Positions 51,643 through 60,277 of a stretch of DNA of 64,000 bases are shown here, piece after piece. The stretch comes from JABWBD01 sp040768665. Lineage in GTDB: Bacteria; Planctomycetota; Planctomycetia; Pirellulales; Thermoguttaceae. Both the position numbers and the translations under genes were made by a program. The notes beneath the pieces were generated by a model. That model worked only from the letters and a program-made list of their open reading frames with translations. It had not been told where the DNA came from and did no database searches. The stretch is from NCBI GenBank assembly GCA_040768665.1, contig JAXGMN010000063.1:5801-69800 (forward strand), in the 5' to 3' direction. The stretch's first letter is position 1, and each line of letters begins with the position of its first letter.

Positions 51643-53025
51643 CTACGGCAGGATCAGATGGATATCGGTCAATTCGCAGAAGTGAATCAAATCCCCGTAG
51701 AGGTTCTCGCCGTAGCCCAGGCAGGCATACTCGTTCGTCCAGTTCAACAGCATCTCATCAATGTCGCAATGGGCGGTGACGAAGCCGTGCGGCCAGAACG
51801 GGATGCCGCATTCCAGTTGCCGCTTCTCCAACTGATCGGCGGGCGGCTCAAAGACCGTGCAGCGGGTGAGCACCATGGTGAACTGGCCGTTCACACGACC
51901 GAGCCGGGCGAGCACCCCTTCACCGAGCTTGCAGACGAGTTTGACCGACAACCCGCCGGCCTCGCCCTCGGTCGGGATGCCGTGTTCGGCGAATCCCGCC
52001 GGCCCGAGCTTGCAGGCGAGCGACGGAGGGCAGGCCCCGTCGCCGATGATCTTGATCTCGTTGGTTCGCTTGTCGATGTGCTGAAGGTCGCCGTAGTAAA
52101 CCGGTCCCTTGCTCAGTTTTGTCAACAAGAGCACCGTCAGGGCCGTGTTGAAGTCGCCCAGCGTCGACGTACCGACGCCATCCTCGAGCATCATGCTCTG
52201 GGCGAAGCAAGTGGCGCTGTAATCGTCGCCAAGCCCGGGGAAGGACTGGACCGTGTAGAAGTCCCAGCGGTTCTTTTCGACGAGCTTCTTGATCGCGAGG
52301 TAGAGCCGCATCGACCGCTCGTTGACCACGTTCAACTCGGGCAGCGCGCCGAAGAGCTTTTCGATCCGCGGGTGCAACGCGGCGAGTTCCTCCGTGCTGA
52401 TTTCCTGAGCGGTGCGGATCAACTCGGTGGTATCCCGCGAGTCGATATCGATACCGAACTGCCGCATCCACTGGCTCGGATCGGCAACGCCGCAGGTCTG
52501 GCCCATGCCGCGGCCGCCAAAGGTGCCGATCGTGGACATGTTGAGCCAGTTCTTCATATGGCAGGCGCGGCAGAAACTGGCGATTTCGGCGATTTCATCG
52601 GCATCGTCGGCCGGGCCGTAGACGAACTTGTGGTCGATCCCCACTTCAAACAGCGCCCCGTGCAGCACGAGCCCGCCGACCGGCCGCCATCCCTGAGAGC
52701 CGGGGTGGGTCCAGATCAACACGCCCTTGCCGGACATGGCGAAGTCGCGAATGGCGGCGATCATGTGTGCCGACCAGACCCACGTGCCCGAGAAGAGGAC
52801 CACGCAGTCGACCTTGTCATCGTTCTTCATCTTCTTCAAGGCGGCGCGGGCCTCGTCCTTGGTGGCCACGATCACGTCGTGCTCCACCAGGTCGACGCCC
52901 TGATCGGCCAGGGCCTTTTTGGAACGGGCGATCAGTTGGTCGTCGATGAAGGGCTGGCCCATCGGATCCTGAAGCCCATCCTTGTGAACGCCGTAAACGA
53001 CAAAGCCGGCAGTGGGGCGGATCAT
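51643..53025 (-). CDS. L-fucose/L-arabinose-isomerase-like protein
   Basis: 460 aa. It follows the fucose-isomerase fold: Rossmann-like N-terminus (GFVVYGVHKDG), VDCVVLFSGTWVWSAHMIAAI, GTFGGRGMGQTCGVADPS, and the C-terminal sheet with FYTVQSFPGLGDDYSATCFAQ and the metal-site candidates EDGVGTSTLGDFNTALT and HCDIDEM. It interconverts an aldose and a ketose. Between FGGY kinase and DUF4432 in the same operon. The exact sugar is unknown. Confidence 0.75.
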   Translation of the reverse strand: MIRPTAGFVVYGVHKDGLQDPMGQPFIDDQLIARSKKALADQGVDLVEHDVIVATKDEARAALKKMKNDDKVDCVVLFSGTWVWSAHMIAAIRDFAMSGKGVLIWTHPGSQGWRPVGGLVLHGALFEVGIDHKFVYGPADDADEIAEIASFCRACHMKNWLNMSTIGTFGGRGMGQTCGVADPSQWMRQFGIDIDSRDTTELIRTAQEISTEELAALHPRIEKLFGALPELNVVNERSMRLYLAIKKLVEKNRWDFYTVQSFPGLGDDYSATCFAQSMMLEDGVGTSTLGDFNTALTVLLLTKLSKGPVYYGDLQHIDKRTNEIKIIGDGACPPSLACKLGPAGFAEHGIPTEGEAGGLSVKLVCKLGEGVLARLGRVNGQFTMVLTRCTVFEPPADQLEKRQLECGIPFWPHGFVTAHCDIDEMLLNWTNEYACLGYGENLYGDLIHFCELTDIHLILP

Positions 53026-53069
53026 TGCGCTGTCTCCAGAGTTTCAGGCAGGTGTTGGTTCGTTGACGG

Positions 53070-54578
53070 TTATGCTCGTCGTCTCTGCGAAAACTCGCGA
53101 ATCGTCGGATAGAGTTCCTTATACGAGGCGAAGCGGTCGCTGTAAACCGACGCGCGGCGCGCGTCGGGGTCGACCACGCTTGTCGGTTTCACCCAGGTTT
53201 CCACCAGTTGCTTCGGCGAGACGCCCTGGTCCTCCGCGGCCGCAAGCATGGCCACGCCCAGGCAGGCTGCTTCGGTCACCGAGAGGGTCGTGATCGGCCG
53301 GCCGAGCACGTCGGCCTTGAGTTGCGTCAGCCCCGGGTTCTTCGCCCCGCCGCCGATTGCGAGAAATTCGTCGATCCGCAGGCCGGCTGCGTCGAGGATC
53401 TCCACATTCAGCCGCATTTCCATGGCCACTCCCTCGAGCAGTGCCCGCAGGACCTCGGGCCGCGTCGACGACAGCCGCAGCCCGACAATTGCACCGGGCG
53501 TACCGGCGTCGAAGTGGGGTGTTCCGGAGGGAGTGAAGTAGGGCAGTACCAGCAGATCGCTCGGTTCGAGGGGCATCTGCGCCAGCAGAAGATCGTAGGG
53601 GTCGCCACCGGTCCTCGCAGCTTGCTCCACTTCGATCGCCGACCACTGATCGCGGAACCATTTCAAAAGATTGCCGCCGGTCAGGCTGAAGGCAACGGTC
53701 GTGTAGTTGCCGAGGACCGTATAGTCGTAGGTGCACAGGTTGTTGCGAAACAGGGCCTCGTCGAAGATCGGCCGATCGAAGGCAGGGCAAATGCACTCGA
53801 CAGTGCCGGTGGCGTACATCGCCCGACCCGCCGTCACAACGCCTGCCCCCAACGCCCCGCACGGTTGATCGTGGCCGCCGGCGACCACCTTCACTCCCTC
53901 GGGCAGCCCCAGGCTGTCGGCAACCGGCCGCGGGATGACGTCGACCACCTCGCCGGAGGGCAGCGTGCGGGCAAGACGCGACGGATCCAGTTCGACGGCG
54001 GCAAGGATCACGTCGTCCCAAAGATGCTCGCGGATATTGAAGAGCATCGTCCGTCCCGCCAAGGGCCAACTGATCGCCGGCTGCACTCCAAGCCGCGACT
54101 GGATCAATTCCTCAAAGCAGAAAAACTGCTTTGCTGATTTCCAGATTTCGGGCCGGTTTTCCTTGAGCCAGAGGAGCTTGAAGAGCGTGAACATCGGGTG
54201 CGGGGTGTGGCCCGTGATCTGGTAGAGCCGATTGCGGCCGAATCGATCGCTCCAAGGGCCGACGAGATCCGCCGCGCGGGCATCGGAGGAAACCATGCCG
54301 TTGCCGAGGATGTTTCCATCGCCGTCGAGCGGCGTGAATGCCTCACCCTGGCAGGAGATGCCCAGCGCCCGCACGGGATCCTGCGGCCATGCAGTTGCAG
54401 CCTCGCGGATCGCGTCGAGACAGAGCCGGCATACCTGCGCTGAATCGATCTCCGCCCAACCCGACTCGGGGCTCAACAGAGGATACTCCCGGTAGGCCAG
54501 GGCTCGCAGGTTTCCATCCGCATCGAACACGCCGGCCTTGCAGCCAGTGGTACCGACATCCACACCCATCGTGCTCAT
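53070..54578 (-). CDS. FGGY-family carbohydrate kinase
   Basis: 502 aa from the ATG preceded by GGAGC; the longer frame upstream has no family match. The N-terminal ATPase motif is MGVDVGTTGCKAGVFDADG, followed by GISCQGEAFTPLDGDG, GGHDQPCGALGAGVV and the C-terminal EFLAIGGGAKNPGLTQLKAD. It phosphorylates a ketose with ATP, and with the isomerase next to it forms the classical isomerase-kinase pair. First gene of the operon 54578-49262. No aldolase gene is present. Confidence 0.85.
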   Translation of the reverse strand: MSTMGVDVGTTGCKAGVFDADGNLRALAYREYPLLSPESGWAEIDSAQVCRLCLDAIREAATAWPQDPVRALGISCQGEAFTPLDGDGNILGNGMVSSDARAADLVGPWSDRFGRNRLYQITGHTPHPMFTLFKLLWLKENRPEIWKSAKQFFCFEELIQSRLGVQPAISWPLAGRTMLFNIREHLWDDVILAAVELDPSRLARTLPSGEVVDVIPRPVADSLGLPEGVKVVAGGHDQPCGALGAGVVTAGRAMYATGTVECICPAFDRPIFDEALFRNNLCTYDYTVLGNYTTVAFSLTGGNLLKWFRDQWSAIEVEQAARTGGDPYDLLLAQMPLEPSDLLVLPYFTPSGTPHFDAGTPGAIVGLRLSSTRPEVLRALLEGVAMEMRLNVEILDAAGLRIDEFLAIGGGAKNPGLTQLKADVLGRPITTLSVTEAACLGVAMLAAAEDQGVSPKQLVETWVKPTSVVDPDARRASVYSDRFASYKELYPTIREFSQRRRA

Positions 54579-54975
54579 GCTATGCTCCGCAAGTTGAATT
54601 GCGTGGTTGGTTCTGATTGTAACCGTCCCCCCAGTGGGAACAACCCCCGTAGGCCGTCTGCGCGAGATTGGCCGGCGAAGTGCGGCAGATTCCGGGACGC
54701 TCGCGACCATCGAACGAGCGTTTGATCATGTTAAAATCGAAGTGAAGACGCCGCGGGCTTTGCGAGAGACGGCCGCAACGGTTGTGACCGCCAGGTTCGC
54801 GATTTCTCAAATGGGCGAACCTTTGGCAACTACGTTCTTTTGGTAGTGTTACGCTTCCACTTAAGAAGGGCTTCTGTCGCGTGGGCAGACCCACTCGAGT
54901 CGGTGTGTTGAGCGACAGGGCGGCCGATAGGTAAAGGGTATGGTTGGTTTGGTAGCCCAAGAGAGGGGTCCGCCT

Positions 54976-55686
54976 ATGAGGACGACGCCACGCAGGTTCT
55001 TCGATCTTGTTGTTTGGACGGCACGTCACCAGCTCTGGCTGCTCGTCTCCTTGTTTATGATCGCTCTGGCAGTCTGGACATTCCTGGAGGTTGCCGATGA
55101 TGTGCTTGAAGGGGAAAGCAAGGCTGTCGACGAGGCAATCATCCTCTGGTTCCGCGAGCCGGGAACGACGAAAACACCGGTCGGGCCGCGTTGGGCTGCG
55201 GAGTTCGCTCGCGATATCACTGCGCTGGGCGGGACCGGCGTGCTGGTGTTAGTCACCGCAGGTGTAGCAGGCTACCTGTGGCTCGATCGCCGCTTCGGTG
55301 GGATGTGGCTAGTCGTACTTGCAACCCTTTCCGGTACGGGGCTCACGTACCTGTTGAAGTTCACATTCAGCCGGCCTCGGCCCGATCTGGTTCCCCATCT
55401 GGCGGAGACATTTACGAGTAGCTTTCCCAGCGGCCACTCCATGCTGTCGGCGGTGGTCTATCTGACGCTCGGAGCCCTGCTCTCCCAGTTGGTCGGCTCA
55501 AAACGCCTGAAGTCGTATATCATCACGTGTGCCGTACTTCTGACCGGCATGATCGGATTCAGCCGCGTCTACTTGGGCGTTCACTATCCGACCGACATCG
55601 TCGCAGGCTGGGCGGGCGGAACCGCGTGGGCGATCATGTGTCTGCTCGTTGCCAAGCTCCTGCAGCGGCGTGGTCGGCAGTTCTAG
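54976..55686 (+). CDS. PAP2-family phosphatase
   Basis: 236 aa from ATG preceded by GAGGGG; an ATG 12 codons upstream is also in frame. About five transmembrane segments. All three PAP2 motifs are visible: KFTFSRPRPD, SFPSGHSML and FSRVYLGVHYPTDIVAG. It dephosphorylates lipid phosphates such as phosphatidate or undecaprenyl pyrophosphate on the outer face of the membrane. Stands alone. Confidence 0.85.
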   Translation: MRTTPRRFFDLVVWTARHQLWLLVSLFMIALAVWTFLEVADDVLEGESKAVDEAIILWFREPGTTKTPVGPRWAAEFARDITALGGTGVLVLVTAGVAGYLWLDRRFGGMWLVVLATLSGTGLTYLLKFTFSRPRPDLVPHLAETFTSSFPSGHSMLSAVVYLTLGALLSQLVGSKRLKSYIITCAVLLTGMIGFSRVYLGVHYPTDIVAGWAGGTAWAIMCLLVAKLLQRRGRQF

Positions 55687-56048
55687 AACCTCCGCGGCTG
55701 TCGCCCCGATTTGATAGGCACGGGAGTGTGGCAAGCGTATTGCGTCGTTTGGGGCAACATGGTTGTAAGATTGTTGTAACAGATCGCTCCACTAGAACAC
55801 TCGGTCTTTCGAGACTGGTGTGCCTGTTCGGTAGCCGCGAACCATCTGACGATCCGACCAAGCATACGTCTTGCGCCGAGCTTCCGGACGGCGAAAGCAA
55901 CACCTGTGCTCACCATTGCGCCCAGGGATCTGCCCAAGCGCGGGACCCGCGGCTAAGGGACCTGGGTACGGTGTGACATCGCAGAAAACATGGACCTGTC
56001 CCCCTCTTCCCCGCCCCGTGACCGGTTACGCCACCACCCCGCAAGTGG
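55687..56048. other. Intergenic region with half repeat
   Basis: About 360 bp between convergent genes. It contains the half copy of family B at 55984-56029 and no recognisable gene. Confidence 0.6.
55984..56029. repeat. Repeat family B half copy
   Basis: The sequence GAAAACATGGACCTGTCCCC, then CTC and CCCGTGACCGGTTAC, matches the reverse complement of the left arm of the palindrome at 24919-25038. The second arm is missing, so it is a truncated or half element. Confidence 0.7.
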
Positions 56049-56963
56049 TTACAGCCTGGTATCAGCGACGTGCTGGATCCATTGGCGCGTCCACTTGACC
56101 GACTCGAAACCGAGGTCCAGCGTTGTGTTGCCCAAGAAGACGATGCCCTCGATCCGGCCCTCCTTGAGCCAGCGGAGCCCGGTTTCGCACTGGTGCTTCA
56201 TCGCGGCCAGCGGAGTGCCTTGTCTCTTCGAGTAGTGGACGACATAGCAGCCCAGCATCTTCCTGGACTTGGGCGCCACGGTCTCGACTTTCTTCATATT
56301 CGCTTCGAGGTTCATCAGTTGCTCAGGATCGCCCGTCCAGAGCGTCAGCACGTCGATAAGGTCCAGGTAATCGGCGACGGGCAGATCGAGGCGGCTGGTG
56401 TAAAAGGTTGCGAAGACGGCCAGGTCCTCGCGGATCTGTTTTAGTTGCCGCCGGATACCGGCCAGCTTTTCGACGGTCAACTTGGCGCGGCGGCCTTCGG
56501 TCCGGCCGGTGAAGAAATCGTCGAGCATGACGCCCGCGAAATTGGACGTCGTCCTGGCCATTTCGAGGACTTCCGCGGTTTCCTCGGGCGAGTAGAAGCC
56601 GCCAGAGCCGACGACCGACCAAACGACTCGCTTGAGCGGTTCCAGGGCAACGTTGTATTGGGCCAGCGGCGGTTGCAGCCTCCCGTAGGGAGCTTCGCTC
56701 TCACTCGACTGGACCATGAAGATGTTGGGCACACCCAGGTAGAACGCGCCTTCGGCGGGGGTCATGACCGAGCGGCGGCCAATATGCGGGAAATCGCTGT
56801 TGGCAGCGCAGGTAAAGATCCAGAGCCGGTCGCGGACGGTCTCGCCCGTGGCGGGCGGCTGGGCCAAAACTGGATGCGTCAGACTTAATCCGGCCGCTCC
56901 GGCTGTCGTTGCCTTCAAAAAGCCTCGACGGCTGGTCGGGAACACAGTCGGGACGGCAGTCAT
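56049..56963 (-). CDS. Tat-exported protein of unknown function
   Basis: 304 aa from the ATG preceded by CAGGAA; the frame is open further upstream but the later start gives a clean Tat signal (TSRRGFLKATTAGAAGLSL). The mature part looks like a TIM-barrel-type fold (FAGVMLDDFFTGRTEGRRA, then DLAVFATFYTSRLDLPVADYLDLIDVLTLWTGDPEQL, and a C-terminal EGIVFLGNTTLDLGFESV). No family recognised; carbohydrate-related function is a guess from the neighbourhood. Confidence 0.55.
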   Translation of the reverse strand: MTAVPTVFPTSRRGFLKATTAGAAGLSLTHPVLAQPPATGETVRDRLWIFTCAANSDFPHIGRRSVMTPAEGAFYLGVPNIFMVQSSESEAPYGRLQPPLAQYNVALEPLKRVVWSVVGSGGFYSPEETAEVLEMARTTSNFAGVMLDDFFTGRTEGRRAKLTVEKLAGIRRQLKQIREDLAVFATFYTSRLDLPVADYLDLIDVLTLWTGDPEQLMNLEANMKKVETVAPKSRKMLGCYVVHYSKRQGTPLAAMKHQCETGLRWLKEGRIEGIVFLGNTTLDLGFESVKWTRQWIQHVADTRL

Positions 56964-57184
56964 CGTACTGTTCCTGCTGCAAGAGACGGCCGGCCGGCTG
57001 ACCCCGGAGCGCAGCGGCCGACGCGGTTGAGCATTGCCCAATGCCGTCTGTTATGGCCCAGAACCCGGTACTATGCAAGTCAGCCGGCCCAGCGAACTGG
57101 CCAGCCGCTGTGGTGATAGGAAGATTGAGTTACCACACGCGCTGAGTCTCGCGATTTGCTTGGAAGATACTGGTACGGAACGGC

Positions 57185-57421
57185 GTGGTCGCCGACTACG
57201 CGGAACTGGCCCGCCTGGGGCGAGTTACGCAATCGAGAATGTCGCAGATCATGAGCTTGCTCCAGTTGGCTCCAGATATTCAGGAGGAGATTCTATTTCT
57301 GCCGGCAGCAGAGAGCTGCCGCGATCCCGGAACGGAGCGGCAACTGCGGGCGGTTGTGGCGGAGGGGGATTGGACGAAACAGAGGGGGATGTGGAGGAGG
57401 GTGGGGCAAGGCCGATCTTAA
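57185..57421 (+). pseudogene. HTH-protein fragment linked to recombinase loci
   Basis: The text VADYAELARLGRVTQSRMSQIMSLL, then APDIQEEILFLPAAE and WTKQRGMW, matches, from memory, the small HTH partner found beside planctomycete recombinase genes. It begins at a GTG, and upstream codons (VRNG) continue the match, so the original gene extended further left. The frame ends after about 78 residues. Another frame overlaps it entirely and is not coding. Confidence 0.45.
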
Positions 57422-57453
57422 GTCAAACTGGCCCTGCACCACCTCAAAGCCCA

Positions 57454-59409
57454 TCACTCCCACCAAGCAAAGACCTTATCAATGTTGTTGATGTCATCGA
57501 TTTTATTCCCCGTGGCGCTGTCCTGACGCTCGATCCCTTCGAAGCCGTCAAGCCACAGCATCTGGGCCAGGTCATCCAGCACGAGCCCTTCCGGTATTCC
57601 GTAGCTCGCCGGATCGACCGCTGCATCCGTGAGGACCGCCTTGTCTGCCTCACGAGTCCCGAAGGCGTTCACCTCGTGGAACGAGCGGGCGTGGTTGGCA
57701 TAGGAGCCCGCGGAATGCGTGCTTGAGAGCCGCACTTCGGTAGCCGTGGCGGTCAGTTGCGCCGCGTTGGCATTGCCATACATGTTGGCAATGTCCACCC
57801 CGTAGTTCGATTTCGCATGCACCTGGTCGAACAATCGAGCATCAAGCCGGTATCCAGAACCTTCCAACATCGCGACAAACGGCCGCGCTGTGAAGATATC
57901 CGCCCCGGTGCGACCATCCTTCGGATCGGCCAGATCGGAGAAGTAGGCGGTGTCGTATCCTTCCCCGCTGCTATAGGCTTTGACTATCGGGAAATTCAGA
58001 ACCTTGTTGACGTACCCGGGACCACTCATCGTCACTTGCTCCGGATCATCGACCACCGTGTCGTCGTGGTCCGGCCGCTGTGAATCGCTCAGGCTGATCT
58101 CGTCCGCGCTGCCGTTCGCGTTGGTCCGTCGGACTTCCACCGTGCCGAAGCCGTGCGTCGCGACGGTGAGCCCGTAGTCCGGCGCGTCGAGGCTCGCATG
58201 CAGTCGACTCACGTCGAACGTGTCCGCGCCGGGAGTATCGTTCAGAAAGAGTTGGTCGACAAGGGCCCCGCCGCGGCCATAGCCTACAATCGTGTCCAAA
58301 CCGCAGGCCGTATGCCACACGCTGCCGGAGCCGCTCAGGAACCTGACAACCGACGTCTCTCGCCTGTCGTTGTACGGATTGACTCTCCGGTAGTCATTAA
58401 GCTGCGATCCGCGGACGACGACCCGATCGGCATCGCCTTGCACCGCTTCGGCATCGGCCTCCATCGTCTTGAAACCGCGGACGTGGCGGAAATACGCCAG
58501 GCCTACCAAATCTCGGAGGAACTCCCCACGCCAGCCGTCTGCATCAGCCATGATCGCCGATCCTTCATTTCCGCTCGCCCGGGTCAACTCCGTAGTCTGG
58601 TCAAGGAGTGCTGTCTGCTTCCATTTTTTTCGGGTCCGGCGATTTGGCAGTAAACGACAGCGTGCGTATGTGATAATCGCGAACATTGGATGCACGAAAT
58701 CCGGCCCAGCATGCTTCAGAACCAGATCGAGAATGCCGGAAATCTCCTCCTGTGTCAGATACAGGCAATCCCAAAGCTCCTCTGCCTCGGCATCGTCGAG
58801 GCCACCTCGCTTGAGGATCTCTTCGACTTCTTCGAGCGTCCGAAAAGGGGAACTTGTTTCCTGGCTCTTGATTGTGGGCAAGACCGCGGCGGGTGAGGTC
58901 GCCAAATACCCGTTACGCACTGCCCATGCGAAGAAGCTGACCAGTGTCTGCCGCTCTTTTCGGACCGTCGTGCTGCAAACGGCGTCCAGTCGCTGCTGGA
59001 GTGCAGATTCCAGGTGATTGTGCCGCAACTGATTGACTGGCCGGCTCGCAGCCCTTCCCAAAAGAGCTTCAATGTTGCTTAAATGAATCCGCTCGGTGAG
59101 ACTTGTTGAAGCCGCCTTCAAGTGCTCGTGGGCCTTGAGGTAGACCTCTTTGAGCTCTGCAAACGACAGGGTGGGTTGAGCTTCCGCAGCTTTGCGGGCC
59201 GAATCCCCCCATACAATGTAGTCGCCCACGTCAACGCCATCTGGCACCGAAACGTAGCCTTTTTGGAGGGAGTAGATCCGGTTCTCAACCTCTCGCAGAG
59301 CCGTCTTTGCGCCGTCCTCGTTCCTCGTTTTCAGGGACTTTTTGTATTCCTTTTGTTGAATCGTGAATCGCGCAACGAACCAATCCCCTTTCTTGGCGAG
59401 GTGCGCCAT
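57454..59409 (-). pseudogene. Chimeric integrase-surface protein gene
   Basis: 651 aa from the ATG at MAHLAKKGDW. Residues 1-250 are the N-terminal arm and SAM-like core-binding domain of a tyrosine recombinase (TLSFAELKEVYLKAHEHL, TTVRKERQTLVSFFAWAVRN) running to DFVHPMFAIITYAR, where the catalytic domain should begin. None of its Arg/His/Arg/Tyr residues follow. Instead residues about 275-651 carry repeated beta units of a planctomycete surface protein (DTFDVSRLHASLDAPDYGL, DIFTARPFVAMLEGSGYRLD, QLTATATEVRLSSTHSAG) and an end with DDLAQMLWLDGFEGI. The parent genes were probably joined by a deletion near 58590-58660. The integrase half is inactive. Confidence 0.7.
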
Positions 59410-59509
59410 TGTTATCCCCAGTTTGGACGACAAAGGGTTACCGTGCCATACAAGGCCACATGAATGCCCGTGACGGCACTTTTCCGGCACCAATACCAGG
59501 GTACAATAA

Positions 59510-59541
59510 AAAAAGACTTACGCCGATATCGACGTAAGTCC
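59510..59541 (-). terminator. Rho-independent terminator after tRNA-Leu
   Basis: On the minus strand an 8-bp stem GACTTACG/CGTAAGTC closes a short loop and is followed directly by a run of seven T, just downstream of the tRNA gene. Confidence 0.75.
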
Positions 59542-59555
59542 TTACCTGCCAAAGG

Positions 59556-59640
59556 TGCCGAAGACAGGACTTGAACCTGCACTCCCTTGACGGGAACTAG
59601 GTCCTGAACCTAGCGCGTCTGCCAATTCCGCCACTTCGGC
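59556..59640 (-). tRNA. tRNA-Leu (anticodon CAG)
   Basis: 85 nt. The acceptor stem is GCCGAAG paired to CTTCGGC with discriminator A; the anticodon stem CTAGG/CCTAG holds the loop TTCAGGA, giving anticodon CAG; a variable arm of class II length follows, then a T arm with GGTTCAAGTCC. CCA is not encoded. The integrase remnant starts 147 nt downstream, pointing away, as in a tRNA-targeted integrative element. Confidence 0.92.
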
Positions 59641-60277
59641 TCAAGCTTCTTATTCTTGTAGAAAACCTGGCGCCGGTTTGCAAGCCCCCCCTGTAATTTC
59701 GGGGGTTAACTTTGTCGTCTCGCCAGCCGTCCTTTTCGACAAGGGCATCGGCAGTGACATGGCTCCTGAAGAACTCCTCGCGTTGCTCCGGCCCTGATGA
59801 AAAAGGGGAGAGTCACCGCAGTTAATAGTGGTTGACGGAAACGAAGTTCATCAAGTTGCGGCGGAGCCGGTGCCCTTTTTCGACGCCCTCACGTTGCCCC
59901 CGGATACTACGGGATTAAATACCACCGAAAGTAGCAATTCCAGTGGATTGACGGGTGGCGGTTGGCTTGGAAAGAATGAGCGGAATCGGCGAGCCGGCTG
60001 CCATACCTTAGGGCCGGTGCTGGGCGGCGAAACTAATTCACTCGCTTGCAGCAAGCGGCACATCCCTCTTGCCGAGTGGAACTTTGCCCCACAGACTCGC
60101 GTTTCGGATGGGAACTGCGTAGCTTAGGCTACTTGCCGGTGCCGGGTCTTTGAGCCGCGCCGTCATGCTCAGGCGGCTACCAGCTTCATGCGCTCGCCGA
60201 ACCGATCCAGGGCAAGCCGCCGACCGAACTCGTGCTCGGCTTTCTGGGGCCTGCCATGGAGTATACTGTGGTGTGGA
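59641..60277. other. Intergenic region with family A repeat
   Basis: About 640 bp upstream of the CCA-adding enzyme gene. It holds the family A copy at 59800-59891 and a small hairpin (GCTTGCAGCAAGC) near 60043. Open frames here overlap the repeat and show no family match. Confidence 0.55.
59800..59891. repeat. Repeat family A palindrome, copy 6
   Basis: The left arm AAAAAGGGGAGAGTCACCGC (59800-59819) and right arm GCGGAGCCGGTGCCCTTTTT (59871-59890) flank a 51-nt loop. The loop (TTAATAGTGGTTGACGGAA) resembles that of the copy at 10026-10101. It ends in a T run. Confidence 0.7.

Noticed and set aside
51547..54137. Long plus-strand frames opposite the sugar operon
   Set aside because: Mirror frames of the isomerase and kinase genes, both of which have clear motifs on the minus strand.
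57034..57726. 230-codon plus-strand frame
   Set aside because: It overlaps the HTH fragment and the chimeric gene in other frames, and its Gly/Arg-rich text has no family match.
59828..60127. 99-codon frame before the CCA-adding enzyme
   Set aside because: Starts inside the family A repeat and shows no domain; treated as non-coding.
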